5,277 nucleotides of DNA, from positions 1-5,277 of the forward strand of contig QMOE01000212.1 in the NCBI GenBank assembly GCA_003648125.1, in the 5' to 3' direction. Below are positions 1-5,180 of the stretch, in pieces (the first letter of the stretch is position 1; every line of letters begins with the position of its first letter). Source of the DNA: Chloroflexota bacterium. Lineage in GTDB: Bacteria; Chloroflexota; Anaerolineae; B4-G1. A program made the position numbers and the translations under genes. The notes under the pieces are model-generated. The model made no database searches, had not been told where the DNA came from, and saw only the letters and a program-made list of their open reading frames with translations.

Positions 1-78
1 AATCTCCGAATAGCTTTGCCTGCGAAAACGGAGATTCCTCGACTCCACTCCGCTGCGCTCCGTTTCGCTCGGAATGAC
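1..78. repeat. Interspersed palindromic repeat, cut by the window edge
   Basis: Positions 31-70 on the plus strand are four degenerate decamers in exact register, each ending in CTC. They run into GGAATGAC, so the minus strand reads GTCATTCCGAG at 78-68. An inner perfect inverted repeat pairs AATCTCCG (1-8) with CGGAGATT (29-36) across a 20-nt loop. The layout (GTCATT-CGAG end, purine-rich decamers, inner GAATCTCC stem) matches the complete element at 2351-2436, so this looks like one half plus the centre of a related palindrome whose other arm lies left of position 1. It is non-coding. Element type is inferred from structure; no search was made. Confidence 0.7.
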
Positions 79-117
79 GGATGTTCAGAGAGAGCTATGA
101 GCACATAATTCACTACT

Positions 118-144
118 ATGTCGAAAAACAGAAAAGCTCGACAT
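118..144. repeat. Short inverted repeat
   Basis: ATGTCGA at 118-124 pairs perfectly with TCGACAT at 138-144 across a 13-nt A-rich loop. It lies about 115 nt downstream of the response-regulator stop codon, counting along the minus strand. It has no clean U-tract next to the stem on either strand, so it is a poor intrinsic terminator. It may just be part of the repeat-derived spacer that fills 79-259, where I see no gene. Confidence 0.4.
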
Positions 145-188
145 GAACACATTTTCGGCTCGGATTTAAAGACGCTTTTTCCAAGATT

Positions 189-229
189 CTCTGTGTGGCT
201 CTGTGGAGTCTCTGTGTAACTCTGCGTAA
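189..229. repeat. Four tandem CTCTGTG-type decamers
   Basis: Four consecutive units start at 189, 199, 210 and 220. Each begins CTCTGTG or CTCTGCG, and unit length is 10, 11, 10 and 10 nt. The tract resembles, in opposite orientation, the CCACAGAGACACAGAG stretch at 3793-3817. I recall tracts of this kind between genes in Chloroflexota and some other phyla, but this was not checked. There is no coding potential and no obvious regulatory role. Confidence 0.7.
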
Positions 230-259
230 AGACAAAAAGTATCCGGTAGTGAATTGCTC

Positions 260-916
260 CTACAGCTCGTCGTTCGCGCCGACCAGCCCGTGCCGCAGCG
301 CCAGCACTGCCGCCTGAGTGCGGTCGGACAGGTCCAGCTTGGACAGAATGGCGCTGACATAGTTGCGCACCGTGCCTTCCGAGAGATACAATCGTTGGGC
401 AATGTCGGCGTTGTTCAGGCCGCGCGCCAGGAGGCGCAGTACGTCCAACTCGCGCGCGCTCAGATCGTCAGCGATTGAGGTCCGGGGCGGCGCAGCGACT
501 TGGGCCGCGTGGGCGAACAGCCGTCCGGCGACCGCCGGATCCACGTGGGTCTTGCCGGCGGCGGTGCCCTCGATTGCCTCGATCAGCCCCGCGCGCGGGG
601 TGTCTTTGAGCAGGTAGCCGGCCGCCCCGCTGCGGATGGCGTCGAAAACCCATTCGTCGGCGTCGTAGGTCGTGAGCACGAGCACACGCGCGTCGGGGTA
701 GCGGTCGCGGATGGCGCGGGTGGCCTGGACGCCGTTCATGCCGGGCATCTTTAGGTCCATCAGCACCACATCGGGCCGGGTCTGGGGGACGAGTTCCAGC
801 GCCTCGGCGCCGTCTCTGGCCTGGCCGACGACCTCGATTCCCGGCGCGGTGCTCAGGATCGCCCGCAGCCCCTCGCGCACGACGTCCTGGTCGTCACAGA
901 TCAACACGCGGATCAT
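260..916 (-). CDS. NarL/FixJ-family response regulator (receiver + LuxR-type HTH)
   Basis: A 218-aa DNA-binding response regulator, normal length for the NarL/LiaR/DesR class. The receiver domain (about residues 2-118) has the acidic pair D8-D9, phospho-acceptor D54 (in VLMDLKMPG), switch threonine T82 and K104 (in YLLKD), so phosphotransfer chemistry looks intact. The LuxR-type helix-turn-helix spans about 152-196 (LSARELDVL, then LSEGTVRNYVSAIL as the recognition region). The ATG overlaps the kinase stop codon as ATGA (913-916), and a GGAGG (924-928, minus strand) sits 7 nt upstream inside the kinase gene, which fixes the start and implies coupled translation. The partner is the adjacent histidine kinase. 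Regulated genes are unknown; its own divergent promoter region is a plausible target. Family call is firm and physiological role is open. Confidence 0.96.
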   Translation of the reverse strand: MIRVLICDDQDVVREGLRAILSTAPGIEVVGQARDGAEALELVPQTRPDVVLMDLKMPGMNGVQATRAIRDRYPDARVLVLTTYDADEWVFDAIRSGAAGYLLKDTPRAGLIEAIEGTAAGKTHVDPAVAGRLFAHAAQVAAPPRTSIADDLSARELDVLRLLARGLNNADIAQRLYLSEGTVRNYVSAILSKLDLSDRTQAAVLALRHGLVGANDEL

Positions 917-2154
917 TTCGCTGCCTCCACTGTCAGCCGGACGGTCGTTCCCTCTCCTGGCTGGCTTTCGATTTCCAGCGTGCCTCCGATCATCTCGGCT
1001 CGCTCGCGCATGCCCTGCAGCCCGTACTGGTCGTCGTGCGGGGGGCTGGCGGCGTCAAAGCCGCACCCGTCGTCCGAGATGGTCAGTGTCAACTGGCTGT
1101 CAGTCTGGTCGAGCCGTACCGTCAGGCGGCGCGCGCCGGCGTGCCGCGTCACGTTGGTCAGCGTCTCGTTGGCGATGCGGTACATGGCCTGTTCGATTTC
1201 CGGCTCCAGGTCGTCAATGCGTTCCGGCGCGTGCAGGTCGAGCGCCAGGCCGGCCCGCGCCGCGACCGACTGGGCCAGGGTGCGGATCGCCAGCGCCAGT
1301 CCCAGGTCTTGCAGCGGGGCGGCGCGCAGGGCGTGGATGGCGCGGCGAGCTTCGCTCAGCCCCTCGCGCGTCGCCGCCAGGGATTGCTCCAGCATGGCGC
1401 GGGCCGTGGGAGGGTCGTCATCCCACAGCGCGCTCGTCGCTTCGAGCTGTACGGCCACCGCGCTCAAGGTGTGGGCCAGCGTGTCGTGCAGTTCGCGCGC
1501 CAACCGGTTGCGCTCGCGGCTGGTGGCGAGTTGTTCGAGGGCGGCGGCGTAGCGGGCCAGTTTGGCGTTGGCCTGCGCCAACGCCTCGCGCTGGGATCGC
1601 TGCTCCTTCATCAGTCTGGTCACCACGTACCCAACCAGCGCGAACAGCAGGCTGCGCACGAATACCAGACTGGCCGCAGTCCCCAGGCGCGAGCGCCAGA
1701 TTATGGCCAGGCAGACGAGCAGTGTCCAATCGAGCATGGTAGTGCCGATGCAGAACGCGATCACGCTCCTCAAGTTGTACTGCCAGGCAATCAGGATCAG
1801 CGGCACAAAGAGCACGAGGATGAGTTGCCACACGTCCGCGATGACGTCGGCGCCAGTTACGCCCGCTGCCAGGCGCAGGCCAAGCGTCAGCGCGTACTCG
1901 ACGATGGGGCCAGCCGAGGCCGCCGTCAGCGCCAGCGGCAGGTAAGCTCTGCCCAACCGCTCGCGCAGCCACGGCCACGAGAGATAGCCCAGTAGAAAAA
2001 CCGACCAGGCGATGCCCAGGAGCGGGTAACGCAGGGTGCGCGGCTCTCGCTGGATCAGTTGCGCGCACAGTGATAGCAATAGCAGCACCAACCGTCCGCC
2101 GACGAACCAGCGAAAGACCTGCAACAGGCCGGGTTCGAGAGATGTCCGTTTCAT
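913..2154 (-). CDS. Membrane sensor histidine kinase, HisKA_3/DesK type
   Basis: A 413-aa inner-membrane kinase that should autophosphorylate and pass phosphate to D54 of the following regulator. The N-terminal half (about 15-180) carries roughly six hydrophobic segments with short loops and no clear extracellular domain, suggesting the signal is sensed in or at the membrane. A linker helix (about 181-215) leads to the HisKA_3 box RNRLARELHDTLAH with phospho-acceptor H223. The HATPase domain follows with the N-box NETLTNVTRHA (about 329-339), DDGCGF (361-366) and GLQGMRERA (378-386). The ATG at 2154 is chosen because a TGCTATAAT promoter lies directly upstream. In-frame ATG 2163 and GTG 2205 have no ribosome site, and GTG 2205 lies upstream of the promoter. 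The motif after the histidine is HDxxxH, where DesK has HDxxxQ. The signal is unknown. Confidence 0.95.
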   Translation of the reverse strand: MKRTSLEPGLLQVFRWFVGGRLVLLLLSLCAQLIQREPRTLRYPLLGIAWSVFLLGYLSWPWLRERLGRAYLPLALTAASAGPIVEYALTLGLRLAAGVTGADVIADVWQLILVLFVPLILIAWQYNLRSVIAFCIGTTMLDWTLLVCLAIIWRSRLGTAASLVFVRSLLFALVGYVVTRLMKEQRSQREALAQANAKLARYAAALEQLATSRERNRLARELHDTLAHTLSAVAVQLEATSALWDDDPPTARAMLEQSLAATREGLSEARRAIHALRAAPLQDLGLALAIRTLAQSVAARAGLALDLHAPERIDDLEPEIEQAMYRIANETLTNVTRHAGARRLTVRLDQTDSQLTLTISDDGCGFDAASPPHDDQYGLQGMRERAEMIGGTLEIESQPGEGTTVRLTVEAAK

Positions 2155-2161
2155 GCTTCCC

Positions 2162-2189
2162 ATTATAGCAGGGCCTGTTCCCAATGCAA
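2162..2189 (-). promoter_or_regulatory. Promoter of the kinase-regulator operon, probably leaderless
   Basis: On the minus strand TATAAT (2167-2162) is a perfect -10 preceded by TGC, an extended -10. TTGCAT (2189-2184) is a partial -35 at 16-bp spacing. By the usual spacing, transcription would begin near 2155, one base from the A of the ATG at 2154. The transcript would therefore have no room for a ribosome-binding site. Confidence 0.65.
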
Positions 2190-2198
2190 TACTGAGCG

Positions 2199-2227
2199 GT
2201 GTCACTTTAGAGTATGACTCGTGTCAC
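2199..2227. promoter_or_regulatory. Possible operator: two GTGTCAC direct repeats
   Basis: GTGTCAC occurs at 2199-2205 and again at 2221-2227, 22 bp start to start, close to two helical turns. The pair lies just upstream of the kinase -35 and upstream of the divergent lipoprotein promoter. That spacing would place two protein subunits on one DNA face. Autoregulation by the response regulator is possible but is inference from position only; a chance pair of 7-mers cannot be excluded. Confidence 0.35.
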
Positions 2228-2291
2228 GTCGAGAGGTGAGCGGGCGCACGCCGGGTGGTGACGCTGTGGACTATACCGCCGGCGTTCATTC

Positions 2292-2300
2292 TGCTACAAT
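2292..2300 (+). promoter_or_regulatory. Extended -10 for the lipoprotein gene
   Basis: TGCTACAAT reads as TGn plus a TACAAT -10 hexamer and closely resembles the kinase TGCTATAAT on the other strand. No good -35 is seen at 16-18 bp, which is tolerable for an extended -10. Transcription would start near 2307, giving a 5' leader of about 175 nt that contains the entire palindromic element. Confidence 0.45.
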
Positions 2301-2320
2301 GAGCGCAAGTTCAAAAAATT

Positions 2321-2451
2321 GTAACTGCTCAGCCATGGCGATTTTTTCCTGTCATTGCGAGGAGCAGAGCGACGAAGCAATCCCCACCTCGGAAATTGGA
2401 GATTGCTTCGCCGCAAAAAGCGCGGCTCGCAATGACAAGTTGGGCAGTTAC
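2321..2451. repeat. Nested palindromic repeat element
   Basis: Three inverted repeats are nested. The outer pair is GTAACTGC (2321-2328) with GCAGTTAC (2444-2451), extending inward by one wobble and two pairs. The middle pair is GTCATTGCGAG (2351-2361) with CTCGCAATGAC (2426-2436), perfect over 11 bp. The inner pair is CGAAGCAATC (2373-2382) with GATTGCTTCG (2401-2410), perfect over 10 bp. There is no open frame or transposase, so this is a non-autonomous palindromic element. It resembles the family at 1-78. Sitting just before the lipoprotein ribosome site, it would fold into a long stem in that mRNA. Confidence 0.85.
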
Positions 2452-2465
2452 CAAAAATTCAAATC

Positions 2466-2474
2466 AAAGGAGGT
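2466..2474 (+). promoter_or_regulatory. Strong ribosome-binding site
   Basis: AAAGGAGGT is close to a full anti-16S match and lies 7 nt before the ATG at 2482. It decides that start over the in-frame upstream extension to 2221. Confidence 0.9.
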
Positions 2475-2481
2475 ACGGACG

Positions 2482-2979
2482 ATGAAAAGCAGGATCATGA
2501 TGTTAGGTTTGTTGGTGGTGATGGCCCTGGCGGTGAGCGCGTGCAGTGTGGATGTGGAGCGCAATCCCGATGGCTCGCTGGCGGTGGAATCGAGCATGAC
2601 TGGCGATGCCCTGCAGGAGGAGCTTGAGGCGGCTATCGCTGACCCGCTGGTGCGCGAGTTTACGGCCGATCTGCACGACGGGTACATCCTCGTCACTTCT
2701 GAGCGCGAGCGGGTAATGAGCGACGAGCTCGACACGATGACTTTCCGGCTCGACCTGGGCGTGAGCGACGGCCATTTGACCGTGACGATCTCTGACGTGA
2801 AACTCAATGACAAGCCCATCGAGGAGGAGCGCGTGGCGGTCTGGAACGAGCGCACGGCGACCAGGTTGGAGCGATCCGGTCAGCGCAATCCCAACAGCAC
2901 GCTGCAAGCGGTGACGGTCAGCGAGGATGGCGTCACGATGGCCTGGCGGGTCGAAACAGCGCGCAGTCGTGGCGACTGA
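2482..2979 (+). CDS. Small predicted lipoprotein of unknown function
   Basis: A 165-aa protein exported and probably lipid-anchored. Residues 1-20 are a lipoprotein signal peptide: basic KSR, a hydrophobic stretch (about 5-18) and the lipobox VSAC with the acylated cysteine at C21. The mature part is short and acidic. It has an amphipathic stretch at about 42-65, then alternating strand-like segments (DGYILVTSE, MTFRLDLGV, GHLTVTISDVKL) and a C-terminal helix (about 114-133) ending in a strand pair (LQAVTVSEDGVTMAWRVET). I do not recognise a named domain; similar small lipoproteins may exist in Chloroflexota, but I cannot verify that. The start is set by the strong ribosome site at 2466-2474. 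It diverges from the kinase operon, so co-regulation or a role in signal sensing is possible but unproven. A terminator follows at 2992-3026. Confidence 0.88.
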   Translation: MKSRIMMLGLLVVMALAVSACSVDVERNPDGSLAVESSMTGDALQEELEAAIADPLVREFTADLHDGYILVTSERERVMSDELDTMTFRLDLGVSDGHLTVTISDVKLNDKPIEEERVAVWNERTATRLERSGQRNPNSTLQAVTVSEDGVTMAWRVETARSRGD

Positions 2980-2991
2980 TGACCACGATGC

Positions 2992-3026
2992 AAGTGACCG
3001 GCATCTCTCAGGTGCCGGTCACTTTT
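2992..3026 (+). terminator. Intrinsic terminator of the lipoprotein gene
   Basis: AAGTGACCGGCA (2992-3003) pairs with TGCCGGTCACTT (3013-3024) in a perfect 12-bp stem around a 9-nt loop, and a four-T run (3023-3026) starts at the stem base. It begins 13 nt after the lipoprotein stop. The right arm contains the stop codon and last codon of the convergent phosphodiesterase gene. On the minus strand the stem is not followed by T residues, so it serves mainly the plus strand. Confidence 0.75.
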
Positions 3027-3765
3027 GAACCATACACAGCACGTCGGGGAGGTTGGTGATGATGGAATCCACGCCCAGGGCGATGAGACGGCGCATCTCG
3101 TCCGGGTCGTCCACCGTCCAGGTGTTGACCCGGTAGCCGCGCCGGTGTGCCCAGGCCATGTAGCGGGCGTCCACCATCGAGTGCTCAGGGTGGCGGGCTT
3201 CGTGGGGAAAGAGCGGGGCCAGCCAGGCGCGGCGCAGGGGCAGCGACAGGTTGGGGGCGTAGAGCAACCCCACCGGGATGTGGGGGGCGATTTTCTTGGC
3301 CCGGTGCAGGGAAAATGGGTTGAACGAGGAGAGAATCACACGGTCGTTCAGTCCGTGCCGTTCGACCTGGGCGATGACGGCTCGTTCCAGCCCGCTATCG
3401 CGCAGGCTCAAGTCTTTTAGCTCAATGTTCAGCAGCAGCCGGTTCCCGCAGGTCTCTAGCACTTGCGTCAGTGTGGGGATACGCTCGCCGGCAAAGGCGG
3501 GATCGAAGGATGAGCCAGCGTCGAGTTGTTCGAGTTGGGCGAGCGTCAGGTCAGCCACGCGGCCGCGGCCGTCGGTGGTATCGTCCACGGTGAAATCGTG
3601 GATGACGACCGGTACGCCGTCGGCTGAGAGGTGGACGTCGAACTCGATCCCGTCGGCGCCCAGTTCCGCAGCTTTTTCAAAGGCGGCCAGCGTGTTGGGC
3701 GGCGCGGCGCTGCTGGCTCCTCGGTGAGCGATGTTTAGTGTGTGTCCGTGAGCGAAAAAGTTCAT
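3019..3765 (-). CDS. Glycerophosphodiester phosphodiesterase (GDPD family)
   Basis: A 248-aa cytoplasmic enzyme (no signal peptide) predicted to hydrolyse deacylated phospholipids such as glycerophosphocholine or glycerophosphoethanolamine to glycerol-3-phosphate and the alcohol, using a divalent metal. It is of typical length for the bacterial UgpQ-like class. The family residues are visible: H14-R15 in AHRGAS, E41 and D43 in GIEFDVHLS, H56 in VVIHD, E115 and K117 in NIELKD, plus the barrel-closing segments VNTWTVDD (213-220) and IITNLPD (235-241). One oddity is APPNTL at 21-26 where the family usually has PENT. The ATG follows AGGAG (3774-3778, minus strand) at 8-nt spacing. It is convergent with the lipoprotein gene and downstream of the ATPase, with a hairpin between them, so it is probably its own unit. 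Substrate preference cannot be read from sequence. Confidence 0.95.
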   Translation of the reverse strand: MNFFAHGHTLNIAHRGASSAAPPNTLAAFEKAAELGADGIEFDVHLSADGVPVVIHDFTVDDTTDGRGRVADLTLAQLEQLDAGSSFDPAFAGERIPTLTQVLETCGNRLLLNIELKDLSLRDSGLERAVIAQVERHGLNDRVILSSFNPFSLHRAKKIAPHIPVGLLYAPNLSLPLRRAWLAPLFPHEARHPEHSMVDARYMAWAHRRGYRVNTWTVDDPDEMRRLIALGVDSIITNLPDVLCMVQK

Positions 3766-3792
3766 CCACGACTCTCCTGAGAAAGGTCATCT

Positions 3793-3817
3793 AACCACAG
3801 AGACACAGAGGACACGG
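3793..3817. repeat. CCACAGAGACACAGAG-type interspersed repeat
   Basis: AACCACAGAGACACAGAG followed by GACACGG lies between the phosphodiesterase ribosome site and the hairpin at 3835-3870. It is the same type of tract as 189-229 but inverted. If the phosphodiesterase has its own promoter, it would have to lie in or beside this tract; I see no convincing -10/-35 pair here. Confidence 0.6.
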
Positions 3818-3834
3818 AAAAGATCAAGTTTTCA

Positions 3835-3870
3835 AGGTGCCCGGCACTTGCCGAAAAGTGCCGGGCACCT
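3835..3870 (-). terminator. Perfect 15-bp hairpin after the ATPase gene
   Basis: AGGTGCCCGGCACTT (3835-3849) is the exact reverse complement of AAGTGCCGGGCACCT (3856-3870), with a 6-nt loop. On the minus strand it begins 2 nt after the ATPase stop codon. The stem is very stable, but the following bases (TTGAAAACTTGATCTTTT) are only modestly T-rich. It may terminate, protect the 3' end of the ATPase transcript, or be an interspersed palindrome. Its arms resemble those of the terminator at 2992-3026. Confidence 0.6.
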
Positions 3871-3872
3871 GA

Positions 3873-5162
3873 TCATATCTCGACGAAATATGCTTTGCAG
3901 GCGCGGTCAATCAGGTCCTTGTTCAATCTGGCCGGCACGTTCAGGTAGCGGGCGATGTCGGTCAACTGGTCTAACAGGTCGCGGGGATGGCAGGCCCGTT
4001 TGGCCCGGTCGGGCTTGAGGTAGTGCTCCTGGATCAGATAGGCCAGTCCTCGGTCATCGTATGGCACCTCTTTGGTTTCGCACATGCGGTGGAAAATCTC
4101 GCGGTATTCGTCCCAGGAGGGGTTTTTGATCTCGATTTTGTGGCGGATGCGGCGCAGGAAAGCCTCGTCCACCAGGTCGCGGGGGGCCAGGTTGGTCGAA
4201 AAGACGATCAGCACGTCAAAGGGCACTTCGATCTTGCGGCCAGTGTGGAGGGTCAAATAGTCCACGCGCTTTTCCAGCGGCACGATCCAGCGGTTGAGAA
4301 GATCGCGGGGCCGGGCTTGCTGGCGGCCAAAGTCGTCAATCAACAACATGCCGCCGTTGGATTTCATCTGGTAGGGGGCTTCGTAATACTTGTTGTTCTC
4401 GTCATAGACCAGGTCGAGTGCTTCCAGGGTCAGTTCGCCTCCAGTGGTAATGACGGGGCGCCGGATGCGCACCCAGCGCGGGTCAATGTTCTTGCTGGTG
4501 GCGGATTCATCTACTCGTATGTGGTTGACCGAGTCAAAGACTCTGATGACCTGCCCGCCGATTTCTATTGCGTAGGGGACGTGCATGGCGTCTCCCAGAA
4601 TCATTTTACCGATGCTTTCGGCGATGGCGGTTTTGCCGTTGCCTGGATATCCAAAGAGAAAAATGGAGCGGCCCGAGTTGACTGCCGGCCCGAGATGGGC
4701 GAAGGTTTCTTCACCGATGACCAGGTGGGATAAAGCCTGGCGCATCTTGCGTTGATGAACGACTACTCTGCCCAGGGGCTGAGCGCGTATTGCTTTGTAG
4801 TAAGCGTCTAGCGTGACGGGCGCAGGCCCCGCGTATTGGCTGCGGGCGAGTGCCTCGCGCCCCATAGCGCGCCCCTTTTCGGCGATGGCGTACTGGTAAG
4901 CTGCCTCCGCGAACCCGCCGGCCCCTTTTACCTCGCACAGTTTCTCCCGTTTGAGAAATTCCAGTACATGGTCTACTACGCCGTTGTAGGGGAGTTTCAT
5001 CCGTTCGGCCAGCTCGTAGCCCGAGAGGTTCCCCTCAAAGTACATGATCTTGAGTGCCAGGTCAGTCAGGAATCCCAGGCCCAGCCCGGTCTCTTTGATC
5101 GAGGTTGGTACACGCGGGATGAAGGACGGCGATACGACGGTGGCTGATTTACGCTGTTCCAT
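3873..5162 (-). CDS. AAA+ ATPase with N-terminal winged-helix-like domain
   Basis: A 429-aa soluble ATPase. An N-terminal region (about 25-100) reads like a winged helix (LSGYELAERMKLPYNGVVDHVLEFLKREKLCEV, then a wing and KGRAMGREAL). The AAA+ core has Walker A GYPGNGKT (171-178), Walker B MLLIDDF (272-278), sensor 1 FSTN (321-324), an arginine-finger candidate in LRRIR (336-340) and a sensor-2-like HPRDLL (392-397). Nearly 95 residues separate the Walker motifs, including a segment at about 196-268 (IGGQVIRVFDSV to EAPYQMKSNGG) that looks like a family-specific insertion. I recognise the overall pattern as a conserved bacterial ATPase family, but it has no established function that I can state. 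No pilus, secretion or chaperone gene is present here to suggest one. The ATG follows AGGAG at 10-nt spacing (5173-5177, minus strand). Remodelling of a protein or DNA complex is inferred from fold only. Confidence 0.9.
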   Translation of the reverse strand: MEQRKSATVVSPSFIPRVPTSIKETGLGLGFLTDLALKIMYFEGNLSGYELAERMKLPYNGVVDHVLEFLKREKLCEVKGAGGFAEAAYQYAIAEKGRAMGREALARSQYAGPAPVTLDAYYKAIRAQPLGRVVVHQRKMRQALSHLVIGEETFAHLGPAVNSGRSIFLFGYPGNGKTAIAESIGKMILGDAMHVPYAIEIGGQVIRVFDSVNHIRVDESATSKNIDPRWVRIRRPVITTGGELTLEALDLVYDENNKYYEAPYQMKSNGGMLLIDDFGRQQARPRDLLNRWIVPLEKRVDYLTLHTGRKIEVPFDVLIVFSTNLAPRDLVDEAFLRRIRHKIEIKNPSWDEYREIFHRMCETKEVPYDDRGLAYLIQEHYLKPDRAKRACHPRDLLDQLTDIARYLNVPARLNKDLIDRACKAYFVEI

Positions 5163-5180
5163 ATTCTCATCACTCCTGTT

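Larger units (their letters stand above)
2155..2481. other. Divergent intergenic control region
   Basis: These 327 bases separate the kinase (minus) from the lipoprotein (plus) and contain no credible gene. From left to right they hold the kinase promoter, the GTGTCAC direct repeats, a plus-strand extended -10 near 2292-2300, a nested palindromic element at 2321-2451, and the lipoprotein ribosome-binding site. An open frame runs in phase from 2221 into the lipoprotein, but it crosses the palindromic repeat and would bury the signal peptide inside the protein, so I treat it as untranslated. Confidence 0.75.

Noticed and set aside
189..229. CRISPR-like short repeats
   Set aside because: The units are only 10-11 nt, contiguous and degenerate, with no unique spacers.
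711..1995. Long plus-strand open frames (up to 343 aa) opposite the kinase and regulator
   Set aside because: They lie antisense to genes with clear motifs, are rich in Arg/Ala/Gly/Ser as expected of GC-rich shadow frames, and show no domain or ribosome site.
2155..2205. 17-residue upstream extension of the kinase from GTG at 2205
   Set aside because: It lies upstream of the predicted promoter, has no ribosome site, and the added residues do not resemble a signal or membrane segment.
2321..2451. Riboswitch or tRNA in the lipoprotein leader
   Set aside because: The nested perfect inverted repeats match an interspersed palindrome rather than a cloverleaf or any aptamer consensus I can recognise.
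2221..2481. 87-residue N-terminal extension of the lipoprotein
   Set aside because: It would translate through the palindromic repeat and bury the signal peptide; the strong ribosome site before 2482 gives a coherent lipoprotein start.
3987..4733. 248-aa plus-strand open frame opposite the ATPase
   Set aside because: It is antisense to the Walker A and B region of a convincing gene, has no recognisable domain and no ribosome site.
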